A stretch of 51,864 nt of DNA from Alphaproteobacteria bacterium (GTDB taxonomy: Bacteria > Pseudomonadota > Alphaproteobacteria > Paracaedibacterales > CAITNM01), in NCBI GenBank assembly GCA_021298215.1, contig JAJTEE010000010.1, positions 1 to 51,864 on the forward strand, read 5' to 3'. The translations under genes were made by a program, and so were the position numbers. Shown here in pieces: positions 40,545 to 49,266 of this stretch (its first letter is position 1; each line of letters opens with the position of its first letter). Below the pieces are notes generated by a model. It was not told where the DNA came from. It searched no databases and saw nothing but the letters and a program-made list of their open reading frames with translations.

Positions 40545-41861
40545 ATGAAATTCTTGCGTCTTTTTTTTCTCCTTACACTTTTTAATATCAATATATTTGC
40601 CGATATAAAACCTGGCACGGTGATTGTTGATGCGCGCGCTGAAAAACTTGTAAATGCTATTCTTACGCGCTTATGCAAATCCAGTAAAATTCTTTTAGTT
40701 CCTAAAATCTATTTTGTTGTCGATAAAAGCGTGAATGCTTTTGCCACCGATCAATCTAAAATTTTTATTCATACAGGTCTTATTATTAAATTTAAAAACG
40801 TAAAACAGCTTATTGCTGTTCTTGCACATGAAATGGGACACATTACCGGCGGACATGCGCATCGCATGAAAAATGAAATGCACGGATTATCCGTAGCGTC
40901 CGTTCTTGGAACTCTACTTGGCGGTGCGGCTGCTCTTGCTAGTGGAAATTTTGAGCCCCTTGTTGCTGGATCTTTGCTTGGTCAAAGTGCTGCGATGGGA
41001 ACGTTTGCAGCCTTTTCAAGAACGCATGAAAAAGAGGCAGATGCCGCAGGTTTTCGTCTCCTTCAACAAGCAGGTCTTAGTACAGAAGGTTTTATCGAGA
41101 CCTTCGAACTTTTCAAAAAAATGAACTCGTTTGGAGAAATTCCGTATCTGCAAACGCACCCTAGTGATCAAGATCGTATTACAGCTTTTATTCATTATCG
41201 TGATGCGCACCCCGATACAGGCTCAATTCCTGAAGAATGGGAGCAAGAATTTCAAATTATCCAAGCTATTTTCATGGCAAGTCTTCTAAAACCTTCAGAA
41301 TCAGAGCGTTTTTATTATCAAAAAACGACACCGGCAGCGCGTATAGCACGTGCCATCGTCTACGCAAGGAAAGGGCAATACGACAACGCTTTTAACAAAA
41401 TGGAAGAACTTATTGGTGAATCTCCTGATAATCCTTACTTGCATGAAATGTACGGACAATTCTTGCTTGAATCAGGCAATGCGCACAAAGCACTTCAGCA
41501 CCTCAGGCGAGCTATTCAACTGGCATCTGATGCACTTTCTATTCGTTTGTTGTATGCGCAGGCGCTCTATACGGCTTCATCTGATAACGCTCAAGAGGCG
41601 ATTGATCATCTTAACCGCATTACTCAAGATGACCCGGATAACGTTGCTGCGTGGCTATTAAAAGTAGGGGCGTATCGTAAACTTAATCAACATGGGCTTG
41701 CTGACCTTGCTCAGGCGGAAGCGGCGATGCGTATGGGTGATACGCGTCTTGCTCATAGTCGTGCACAGCGTGCGAAGAAAAGTGACAATCCGAAGATTCG
41801 CGAGCAAGCGAAAATGCTGCTCGAAGACTCACGCATGCGCGGTGTTGATGATGATGAGTAG
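40545..41861 (+). CDS. Exported M48-family zinc protease with TPR repeats (BepA-like)
   Basis: 438 residues; signal peptide MKFLRLFFLLTLFNINIFA. Zinc motif HEMGH at 95-99 and third ligand in HEKEADAAG (Glu164), with the hydrophobic LGGAAALASGNFEPLVAGSL between, as in BepA/YfgC. The C-terminal half (from about residue 240) is a run of TPR-type helix pairs (YDNAFNKMEELIGESPDNP, HKALQHLRRAIQLAS). In gammaproteobacteria BepA helps or clears outer-membrane barrel proteins in assembly; two such barrels are encoded a few kb downstream. AGGAG precedes the ATG. Confidence 0.92.
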   Translation: MKFLRLFFLLTLFNINIFADIKPGTVIVDARAEKLVNAILTRLCKSSKILLVPKIYFVVDKSVNAFATDQSKIFIHTGLIIKFKNVKQLIAVLAHEMGHITGGHAHRMKNEMHGLSVASVLGTLLGGAAALASGNFEPLVAGSLLGQSAAMGTFAAFSRTHEKEADAAGFRLLQQAGLSTEGFIETFELFKKMNSFGEIPYLQTHPSDQDRITAFIHYRDAHPDTGSIPEEWEQEFQIIQAIFMASLLKPSESERFYYQKTTPAARIARAIVYARKGQYDNAFNKMEELIGESPDNPYLHEMYGQFLLESGNAHKALQHLRRAIQLASDALSIRLLYAQALYTASSDNAQEAIDHLNRITQDDPDNVAAWLLKVGAYRKLNQHGLADLAQAEAAMRMGDTRLAHSRAQRAKKSDNPKIREQAKMLLEDSRMRGVDDDE

Positions 41862-41891
41862 AGAGAGCTACTTTGTTCAAATAGTACCTAC

Positions 41892-41925
41892 CAGTCTCCC
41901 CTTTGTAAAACGGGGTCCAGTGAGT
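41892..41925. repeat. Short REP-like fragment
   Basis: CAGTCTCCCCTTTGTAAAAC and GGGGTCCAGTGAG, with CCCC..GGGG pairing. A fragment of the element at 40.4 kb. Confidence 0.5.
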
Positions 41926-41932
41926 AATGAAT

Positions 41933-42781
41933 TTATTTCAGCTCTGTTTTTAGCTTCTTAATCTTCATCTGTGCTTGCTGTAGAGCATCGTCAGTTACAT
42001 TATCTCGTGCTGCTTGAATGCGCGTTTTGTAATCATCATATTTTGCTCCATCTAGAGATGCTTTTTTAGTTTCTAACTGTATCGCCAGCTGATCTAGGTC
42101 TGTTGTTAAATTTTCAGCGCTTAGAGGGGCTCCAAGAGACATCGCGGGACGTCCAACAGGAGGTGCAGGCTTCTTTATAGGAGGCGCCGTTATGATGTTA
42201 GCGACTGGGGGGAGAGACGCTGGTGTAACGATTACAACAACAGATTCCAAAATTTTACTACCTTCTATAAAGTCAGTGGAACTTTGGATTAATTTCTTAA
42301 ATGGAAATGCTCTGTCATTCATATCTTTTTTAACTGTTTTCATTTCACCTAATAATTCTTTAAGTTGAGGTGTAGAGGCGCTAGTTATTGCATCTATCCC
42401 ACCTTGTTGATTTACAAGTTGAGAGTATCTTTCAATAACTCTTAATGTCTTTTCAACTACAGGAGCGTGTGTTGGTTCAGATTTTATGACAGCCTCTATT
42501 CCTTGTATAGTGACGTTATCTAATTTGTGATTAAGTTCGATGCGTAACGATTCAATCTCTTTCTTAATAATCTTTGTAGTAATAGCTCCAGAGATAAGAT
42601 CATCAATTAATACCGCAAATTCTCTGAAAGCTTTTCGATCGTTAAATGCGGGATTAAAGTTAGGTTTTTCAGCTGCTGTTTTTTCAGCACTTTGTTCTTC
42701 TACTCCTTCTTCACTTCCCGCTCTACTTTTATAATCTAAAAAGTATGTTTTAAGCCGATTCCTAAAAATTTTGATTAGTTC
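41933..42781 (-). pseudogene. Detached C-terminal part of the broken coiled-coil secreted protein
   Basis: Open in one frame for about 283 codons but with no ATG until codon 147 (42343). Its first residues (ELIKIFRNRLKTYFLDYK) directly follow a TAA and overlap the end of the gene at 42762-44345. Reading that gene with eight instead of nine C at 42804-42812 gives ..SPPPLQQKDI-stop-ELIKIF.., and this aligns with the intact paralogue at 46074-48842 (..LNQQTISDEKAALENLLNKIKL..). So it is the detached tail of that gene, split by a C-tract shift and one nonsense codon (AAA to TAA likely). Confidence 0.7.
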
Positions 42782-44345
42782 TTAGATGTCTTTTTGTTGC
42801 AAAGGGGGGGGGTGATGCTAGAGTGACTTCTTCAAATCTCTTTTTGTACGCTGAAAAATTCGTGTGAACATCATACAAATACACAAAGAAAGCTCGCGTT
42901 TGTTCACGTGTTAGATATATCAGCGATTGATCTAATATCTGAATATCATTAAATTTTTTGTCAGTAAAATCAGATTTCGCCAGCAAGAAAAAAGCTATAG
43001 GAGACCTCATTAATTGCAAAGGTACAGAGACATATGCAAGATCGTACTCTTTAGGTATTGGCGGCGTGAGTGCTCGTAGTTGGTATTCAGCATAAAGTGC
43101 ATCCATTTTTTGTTTTACCGCAAGTAAAGAAAGTTGGTATTCATCACGAATTGCTTCATCTCTTTCTTCAATTTTTCTTCCAAGCATATTTTCATTCGTT
43201 GTTAAAAACTGCCTGATAGCGCTTAATTTTGAAGGAGAATACAAGTTTAACTTGATGAGTTGTTCAAGCTGATCTTGGTATAATTTTGTTAAATCTAAAG
43301 ACTGTTGTAGTACATCTAAATTAAGAATTCGTAGCTCTAATTCTGACATTTTTGATAAGAAAACATCATAAAAAATATCATCAATAACTATTTTTTTAAG
43401 GGCTTCTAATGTTATTGCATCCCTGACTTTACGCTCAAAAACATCTATTTTAAGCTCCTCATATTTTGAGACAATATCAAAAGTAGACTGCGTAAGAGCA
43501 AGTGCTTGGGCGCGCACTTCTTCAATGTTGCTTTCATCAGCACCTGCAAATATTGCTGCTGTTTCCTCAACTTTTTTTCTTACCATTTCGCTATCTTCAA
43601 CAACGCTACTTTCTTGTTGACCACCCAAATCATCAATCATGTCTAGGTAGCTTTGTCTCAAATGACCTATTGCATCTAATTTAATCTTTCCTCCGATTGT
43701 GCCACCGTTTGCAATTGCCCCAGCAGACCCTATATTATCATGAATAGCACCAATGGCTTCTTGTCCCATGCGTGCTTCTAGTTCTTGGATTCGTTGTTCA
43801 GAACTTTTTAAGCGCTCTTTTGCCTCGTCGAGCTCTCTCTCAAGTTTTGTGGATTGTTGTCTAAGCAATCCAGCAGCTTTGGCTTCTGGGGAATACATTG
43901 CGGCTCTATTAGCTGCTTCTTCTTTTTCTCGTTCTTTGGCAGCAAGTTGTTCTTGTAATGTTCTGTTTTGTTCTTCTAGCTCTTGCTGTCGACGAACAAC
44001 TTGTCCTAAAACTTTGGAAGGAGTTCCAATTATGTTTCCAGAAAGATTAAGCCCTTGCGTTGCGCTCCTTATTTTTTCTTGTTCAATTAATCTTCTATTG
44101 TACTCGGTTACTGCTGCTTCTTTTTCTCTAAATTGTGTGCAGGACATTGTAGATAAAATATTTCCAGCGATAAGGTCCCCCTTGGTGCGCCGTCTGTATA
44201 ATTCTGCCATAGCACTATTTACAGAGTTGGCTTTTGCAGATGCAGAAGATGTATCTAATATTAATACGTCAAATACTTCACTTGACCAAGCTAAGGAAAT
44301 CAAATTAATAAGAAAAATAAAACGTAAAAACCTTATATAAGCCAT
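42762..44345 (-). CDS. Secreted coiled-coil protein, truncated (paralogue of 46074-48842)
   Basis: 527 residues; signal peptide IRFLRFIFLINLISLAWS. Residues about 70-200 are a coiled coil (RRQQELEEQNRTLQEQLAAK, KEREKEEAANRA, SSEQRIQELEARMG). The C-terminal half is helical and ends in an aberrant tail after a C9 tract (..LASPPPFATKRHLRTNQNF). Comparison with the paralogue, whose chain runs on for about 300 more residues, shows the true end lies at 41933 in another frame. Exported coiled-coil proteins of this type in intracellular bacteria are sometimes host-directed; that is inference. Confidence 0.7.
   Translation of the reverse strand: MAYIRFLRFIFLINLISLAWSSEVFDVLILDTSSASAKANSVNSAMAELYRRRTKGDLIAGNILSTMSCTQFREKEAAVTEYNRRLIEQEKIRSATQGLNLSGNIIGTPSKVLGQVVRRQQELEEQNRTLQEQLAAKEREKEEAANRAAMYSPEAKAAGLLRQQSTKLERELDEAKERLKSSEQRIQELEARMGQEAIGAIHDNIGSAGAIANGGTIGGKIKLDAIGHLRQSYLDMIDDLGGQQESSVVEDSEMVRKKVEETAAIFAGADESNIEEVRAQALALTQSTFDIVSKYEELKIDVFERKVRDAITLEALKKIVIDDIFYDVFLSKMSELELRILNLDVLQQSLDLTKLYQDQLEQLIKLNLYSPSKLSAIRQFLTTNENMLGRKIEERDEAIRDEYQLSLLAVKQKMDALYAEYQLRALTPPIPKEYDLAYVSVPLQLMRSPIAFFLLAKSDFTDKKFNDIQILDQSLIYLTREQTRAFFVYLYDVHTNFSAYKKRFEEVTLASPPPFATKRHLRTNQNF
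42804..42812. repeat. C9 homopolymer (G9 on plus)
   Basis: Nine identical bases in the coding part of the 44345 gene, in an otherwise AT-rich region. With eight the frame runs on, after one stop, into the matching C-terminal piece. Confidence 0.9.
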
Positions 44346-44383
44346 TACAATTCAGCACCTGTATTTAAAAAATTTCTAAAGCG

Positions 44384-45133
44384 TTAAAATAAATAGCAAA
44401 CTGTTAGAGAGGTTGTAATAATTTTAGGTTTGAACTGTAATAACATTTTATCATTAGATACAGCGGCAATTCGTGAATAATTTTTCCAAGCAGAGTAGGG
44501 AGAATAACGCAAATCTATACTAAGCTTAATGCTTCCAATCTTTCGTTCATATCCTACTCCTACAACAGAACTTTTTAAGAATTTGCTATTTTTTGCAAGG
44601 AGAGTAGGGATAGGAAACCCAGCTACATCAGTACTGGATAATGTGAATTTATTTTCAAATTTACTGCGATCAATGCCGCCAAATATATACACAAAATCAT
44701 TATTTTCTGCTAAATAAAAACCCGCACGTAAGCCAATTCCCATGGAAAAACTTTGCTTAAATGTGCTTTGATAGCTTTTATCAGCTGGGCCGCCCAAGGG
44801 GTCATGTTCAGTACCCTGCAATGTTACTTCTGCACTGCCATATCCTGCATAAATCTCAGGCCCTATCGCAAATGAAGTATCTGCAATATTCCACAAAAAC
44901 CCACCTAGCAGCTTGCCATTAAAGCCGTTACCAGTTTGAGTTTTGTTATGCGAAAAAGAAAGTTTTGTGCCTGTGCCCGTTTCAAGTTTCTCTGTTCGCT
45001 TTGAGATTATTCGGTCATAACCAGCTGACACCCCTGCATAAAATTGCGTAATAGGTGCGTGTGTTTCCTCTGCAAAAGCACATGTGCTAAGTGCATGACC
45101 CGCTAATAGTAATGCAAATGGCCTATTCATCAA
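44384..45133 (-). CDS. Outer-membrane beta-barrel protein (Opa/porin-like)
   Basis: 249 residues; signal peptide PFALLLAGHALSTCAFA. The mature part alternates amphipathic strands (FYAGVSAGYDRI, GKLLGGFLWNI, IGPEIYAGYG, SMGIGLRAGFYL, VVGVGYERKIGSIKLSIDLR) and ends in Phe (SLTVCYLF), the C-terminal signal for barrel assembly. Eight strands are likely. Similar proteins are common surface antigens in rickettsia-like bacteria. Related in plan to the next gene upstream, 45271-45987. Confidence 0.82.
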   Translation of the reverse strand: MMNRPFALLLAGHALSTCAFAEETHAPITQFYAGVSAGYDRIISKRTEKLETGTGTKLSFSHNKTQTGNGFNGKLLGGFLWNIADTSFAIGPEIYAGYGSAEVTLQGTEHDPLGGPADKSYQSTFKQSFSMGIGLRAGFYLAENNDFVYIFGGIDRSKFENKFTLSSTDVAGFPIPTLLAKNSKFLKSSVVGVGYERKIGSIKLSIDLRYSPYSAWKNYSRIAAVSNDKMLLQFKPKIITTSLTVCYLF

Positions 45134-45270
45134 TGTATAACCCCTAACTTTGTCGGGTGAATATATACTTAAAAATTAAAAATGTCAATACTAAGACATT
45201 TTTTAAATAATTTTTATGATAAAAATCGTAAAAAATATTATAAAACATCAAAATTCAGGAATAAACTTTC

Positions 45271-45987
45271 TTAAAATACGTACATAAGTTTTAAGCTAAT
45301 CGAGCGCAGCTGATATTTAAATGAGCTGTTGAGGGTGGTGCGTTCGGCATCACTCAAAGCAAAAGTGAAATTTTTATTTGGGAAATGAGAAAATCTGCAC
45401 TCTAAACCAATTGCATAGTGTTCTGCGATTGCCTTTTGTGCTCCTAATCCAAAGTTAAAACAAGTCATGCTTTTTGTCTTGGATTTATAAGTGCCTTCTA
45501 TTACTTGAGGAGCTAGGCCTAAATCAGATTTGGTTCCTTTTGCTTCAAAATATCCTGCTTGGGAATGTATTCCAAATAATGTATATAGAAAATAGCTATC
45601 TAAAAAATAACCTATGCGCAAATGTAAGCCTTTTTGATTGGCAATCTTATAACTTACTTGAAATTTGGTATCGTGCGGTCCAGCTGGATCGAGATATGTG
45701 CTATTAATCTTGTTCTCTATCCTTCCATAATTATAAAAAAATTCTGGCCCTATACCAAAATCTTTAAATTTAAATAAATATCCAGCAATTATTCCTGCAT
45801 ATATTCCATTATTCTGTACTGTTTTGTTGTTAACCAAAATTTGATTAAAGGGCGTTGTGTCAGTTGCTGCATCATTGCGTTTTCCAGCTAATGCACATTG
45901 ATTAAGCGAAAATCCTGCATAAAAATTATGATTACTATTGAAACCGTAAACCGTTGAAATACCCAAAATAAAAAAAGCAATCTTCAT
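45271..45987 (-). CDS. Outer-membrane beta-barrel protein, second copy
   Basis: 238 residues; signal peptide MKIAFFILGISTVYGF. Shared plan with 44384-45133: NFYAGFSLNQ, GIIAGYLFKFKDFGIGPEFFYNYG, LHLRIGYFLDS, FNFGLGAQKAIAEHYAIGLE, and final SLKLMYVF with terminal Phe. Sequence identity is modest apart from the (I)GPE..YGYG strand and the D-P-x-G-P loop (DPLGGPADKSYQ and DPAGPHDTKFQ). Divergent duplicate; loops differ, as for surface-exposed antigens. Confidence 0.8.
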   Translation of the reverse strand: MKIAFFILGISTVYGFNSNHNFYAGFSLNQCALAGKRNDAATDTTPFNQILVNNKTVQNNGIYAGIIAGYLFKFKDFGIGPEFFYNYGRIENKINSTYLDPAGPHDTKFQVSYKIANQKGLHLRIGYFLDSYFLYTLFGIHSQAGYFEAKGTKSDLGLAPQVIEGTYKSKTKSMTCFNFGLGAQKAIAEHYAIGLECRFSHFPNKNFTFALSDAERTTLNSSFKYQLRSISLKLMYVF

Positions 45988-46073
45988 AAAACTTAATTTA
46001 AATAAAAATTAATATATCCAATTTATCATAATTCAAGTATACGTGATTGTGAATAGTTATAAGATTGATTGAT

Positions 46074-48842
46074 ATGAGTTTTTTAAAGAACAAGGTAGTG
46101 TTTTTTTTATTTTTTCTATGTTTTTCTATTCATGCTGCTAGGCTCCCCGAAGATTTTCCTCAATGTAATCTCAGGTCGACGAATGAAATACCGCAAAAAA
46201 ATTCTGAAATTATTCGATTTCTTGAAACTTTTCCTGCAGGAAAAGATTTTTTGAGCGAATGTTTTCCAGCTGGGCTACCTACGACAGGTGCTGGTTATAG
46301 AACTCAAAATCCTAAGATTGTGTATGAAACTTGGTATCGTCAATTTCACGCCGTCAGCGCCGTTGCTGCGGCACAGTTAGAAGAGGAAACAAAAAAAAGA
46401 GAAGCCGCTGAAGAGCTTGCACGACAAGAGTCTCAGCAAAGGTTTACTCTTCAAAGAGCGTTATCAACAGAGAGAAAGCAAAAAGTAGCAGCTGAATACG
46501 AAGCTTTACAAGCAAAGCAACAGCTTGTCGCAACAGGACAAGACTTACAACTTGCTCGACTTGATGGCATTGTTAGCAAAAATATACCGTTGGCTGTGGC
46601 TACTCAGGTACAGACTCTACTCCAGAATCCAGATCGGAAAAATCATGCATTTTTATTTGATGACGCTACCCATACGGTAAAATTAACAGTTGAATTAAAA
46701 GATGGCTCACTCATTGATCAACAGTTTCCTTTTTCTGCAGCAGAGTATCCTATAGTGGTTGACGGCTTCAAAGCACTCGCTCAGCACTACCAGCTTTTGC
46801 AATCTGTTTTCGGTGGTCCCCAGCGCTCCGCATACCAAATTCACCTAACACCTCGTCCAGCCCCGTCACCAGATGAACCAGCAGCTATTACGTCTTCTGT
46901 GGATGCGTATTATTATGCTGTTGATGCCGCCAACAAATGTACTCAAGAATTTAAAAAAATGGAATTTCATATGGCGGTTGTCAATAAATGGGCTTTACAA
47001 GAGCTTCCCGCAGCTGCTGATTCAAGAGCACTTTTGGCCCTAATGCTTGATCCTTCACATGATTTTTATCAGAGTGCAGCAGCTTTAAGCGTAGATCTAG
47101 TCCAGTTAGAAGACATTCTTAGGAAAAATCCGCGAGGTGATGCCGTGCAAATTGTTACAGATGCGCTTGAGCTTGCTAATCTCCGTTTTGCAGCCACACA
47201 AAAATTTTCTAAAGATATTTTTAGCCTTTATTGTGAAGTGGGTGAAGAATACATCCAAGTTCTTAAAAAACTAACTGATAAGTTTGGAGTTATATATGAT
47301 CCTATTGTTGTGGAGCCCTATATAAATGCCATAAAGGAAGACATAAAAGACGCTCAAGAAAAGCGCAGACAAGCAGCAGCTCTATTTTATGGTGAATGTG
47401 TTGCAGATCCGCAAGTTCAGGCTGCTCAAGCTCAAATGCAGCAAGACTTTGAGGACTCGATGAATCTTTTCCGGTTGGATATTTCTCCACATGTCAATGT
47501 TTCAATGTCTGAAACAGCTATGAATCAAGGTTTAACTACTAGTAGAAGATCTCAAAGAAAAATGTCTTTAGCTTCTGTTATCCCTCTTTTCTTAAATAGC
47601 CCTCGTTTGCTTTTTATATATGCTAGTAATTTGACGCAACTAGAAGCTTTTTTTACCTTAAAATCTACGTCGAGCATTCAAAATTCTAGACTTGAATTAT
47701 TTAACGAAGAATTGAAATATTTAACAGCTGATGAGAAAAAATCCTTGTTTATCTATATTAGCGATCTTGTGAATAATTTTGATACTCTCGTGCAAGAATA
47801 TATGGATATAACATTAAGCAAAAAATATCTTAATCAACAAACTATTTCGGATGAAAAAGCAGCTTTAGAAAATTTGCTTAATAAAATTAAACTATCTCTC
47901 GATAATCCTGTATCACAAAGAAAAAATCCTTATGTATTAAGGCCGCTGGTTATCTTTTACAGCATAGTTGATGAGCTACGAAATTTTGGTCCTGGAAAAA
48001 TAGGGCACGATATTCGATTAAGAATTCTTGAAGAATTTTTGGATCAACCAAATCCTTTAAAAGAATTTTTGTTGGGAACTAAAATTCCTTCCAGAGATGC
48101 ATTAGATGGTTATCTTGAAGAGGCAGATTATACTGCTAGGACAAATGAAGATATTTTAAAGCAATGTTGGGATTACTTACATGCAGGACATAGAGCGATA
48201 GATATTATGAAGACAGCTGTCCCAAGCGATGTCGATAATGAAATTAGAATATTACAACAAGGAAAAAGTATTGTTGAAAGCAATCAAAGAATCATAGATG
48301 GGGAGCAATACGATCATACTAAATCTGGAGGCGTTATTACTGACCTAACGAGAGGTATTACTTCAATAGAGAATGACATTCAAGTATATATGACAAACTA
48401 TGGAGTAGTTGATTTTGCTTCATTACCAGAACCTTTCATGACGTATTATAATTTCGTGCAGTCAACAAGACAGGATCTTACATTAAAAGTAAAAGTAGAT
48501 CCTTCCGGACAACAATATTTATGGCAGAGCGATGCAAGAAAATTTAAGGATCTTTTGCGAGATGAAATAGCTTCAATAATAGATGCGTTGCGTCATCCTC
48601 AAAAATCAAAAATTAAGCTAGAAGGACAAATTCAAAAAATTAGAGAAGCTCTTAAAGCGCCAAATAGGCTTCCAAAAGGTTCTTATAATCCTCTACTGGC
48701 AGGAAGTTATAATACAACCCTTAGTGATGCTGAAGTTATATTAAGTGGGTTGGGCTCACCTTTAACGTTGTCAGATTTACCTGTTATTTATGAGCAAAAA
48801 GAAAAAATAGAAAAATTGATGCAAAAATTCAATCTAAAGTAG
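46074..48842 (+). CDS. Large secreted coiled-coil protein (intact paralogue of the 42-44 kb gene)
   Basis: 922 residues from ATG 46074; signal peptide VVFFLFFLCFSIHAA. Coiled coil at about 105-165 (QLEEETKKREAAEELARQES, EYEALQAKQQLVA), a small beta part (TVKLTVELKDGSLIDQQFPF) and long helical C-terminal domain. The region LEYLTADEKKSLFIYISDLV-like (ELKYLTADEKKSLFIYISDL) matches SLIYLTREQTRAFFVYLYDV of the broken gene on the other strand, and the similarity runs to the end. Function unknown; export and paralogy suggest a lineage-specific family. Divergent from the barrel genes. Confidence 0.75.
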   Translation: MSFLKNKVVFFLFFLCFSIHAARLPEDFPQCNLRSTNEIPQKNSEIIRFLETFPAGKDFLSECFPAGLPTTGAGYRTQNPKIVYETWYRQFHAVSAVAAAQLEEETKKREAAEELARQESQQRFTLQRALSTERKQKVAAEYEALQAKQQLVATGQDLQLARLDGIVSKNIPLAVATQVQTLLQNPDRKNHAFLFDDATHTVKLTVELKDGSLIDQQFPFSAAEYPIVVDGFKALAQHYQLLQSVFGGPQRSAYQIHLTPRPAPSPDEPAAITSSVDAYYYAVDAANKCTQEFKKMEFHMAVVNKWALQELPAAADSRALLALMLDPSHDFYQSAAALSVDLVQLEDILRKNPRGDAVQIVTDALELANLRFAATQKFSKDIFSLYCEVGEEYIQVLKKLTDKFGVIYDPIVVEPYINAIKEDIKDAQEKRRQAAALFYGECVADPQVQAAQAQMQQDFEDSMNLFRLDISPHVNVSMSETAMNQGLTTSRRSQRKMSLASVIPLFLNSPRLLFIYASNLTQLEAFFTLKSTSSIQNSRLELFNEELKYLTADEKKSLFIYISDLVNNFDTLVQEYMDITLSKKYLNQQTISDEKAALENLLNKIKLSLDNPVSQRKNPYVLRPLVIFYSIVDELRNFGPGKIGHDIRLRILEEFLDQPNPLKEFLLGTKIPSRDALDGYLEEADYTARTNEDILKQCWDYLHAGHRAIDIMKTAVPSDVDNEIRILQQGKSIVESNQRIIDGEQYDHTKSGGVITDLTRGITSIENDIQVYMTNYGVVDFASLPEPFMTYYNFVQSTRQDLTLKVKVDPSGQQYLWQSDARKFKDLLRDEIASIIDALRHPQKSKIKLEGQIQKIREALKAPNRLPKGSYNPLLAGSYNTTLSDAEVILSGLGSPLTLSDLPVIYEQKEKIEKLMQKFNLK

Positions 48843-48916
48843 TTTGAGCGTACAGATATTTTTTTTGTGTTTTTTTTATTACAATGCGAAATCTACATTT
48901 AGTATTGTAATTCCCC

Positions 48917-49183
48917 ATGCCCATCATCAACACTCGCCGTGTTTATCCACTCAAATACAATGGTAGTATTTTTTGGCTGATTTTCTTTCTGATTTTTCAT
49001 ATGCCCCTCGCATTTTTCCTTTTGCTTATGAATGCACGTTTCGTCAAAGATAATTCAATCTTTTACCTGTGCTGCCGTGGCTCTTGGGGTTGGATTATTT
49101 TTTGGGCTATTCTGTTTTTTCCCATCGCCATGTTAGTTATGCTTTTTTGTGGAGTTGATGTGGTAGAGGAGAAAGAATGCTAA
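48917..49183 (+). CDS. Small inner-membrane protein with two helices
   Basis: 88 residues. Two hydrophobic helices (IFWLIFFLIFHMPLAFFLLL and GWIIFWAILFFPIAMLVMLF) with a short Cys-containing loop (FYLCCRGSWG) and an acidic, Cys-ended tail (VDVVEEKEC). No signal peptide, no family recognised. The start has a weak site; an adjacent REP-like element follows. Confidence 0.6.
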   Translation: MPIINTRRVYPLKYNGSIFWLIFFLIFHMPLAFFLLLMNARFVKDNSIFYLCCRGSWGWIIFWAILFFPIAMLVMLFCGVDVVEEKEC

Positions 49184-49212
49184 GCCTCTGACGTTATTCA
49201 TAATTCCTTGCT

Positions 49213-49251
49213 GTCATCCCTGACAAGGCGCGTAGCCGTTTGAGGATCTAT
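49213..49251. repeat. REP-like element
   Basis: GTCATCCCTGACAAGGCGCG, TAGCCGTTTGAGGATCTATGA. Shares GTCATCCC and GGATCTA with other copies. Confidence 0.55.
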
Positions 49252-49266
49252 GATACGTAAAAATCT

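Noticed and set aside
43753..44340. 195-residue plus-strand Ser/Leu/Ala ORF opposite the coiled-coil gene
   Set aside because: Antisense shadow of a Glu/Gln/Leu-rich coiled coil; composition is exactly what such a shadow gives.
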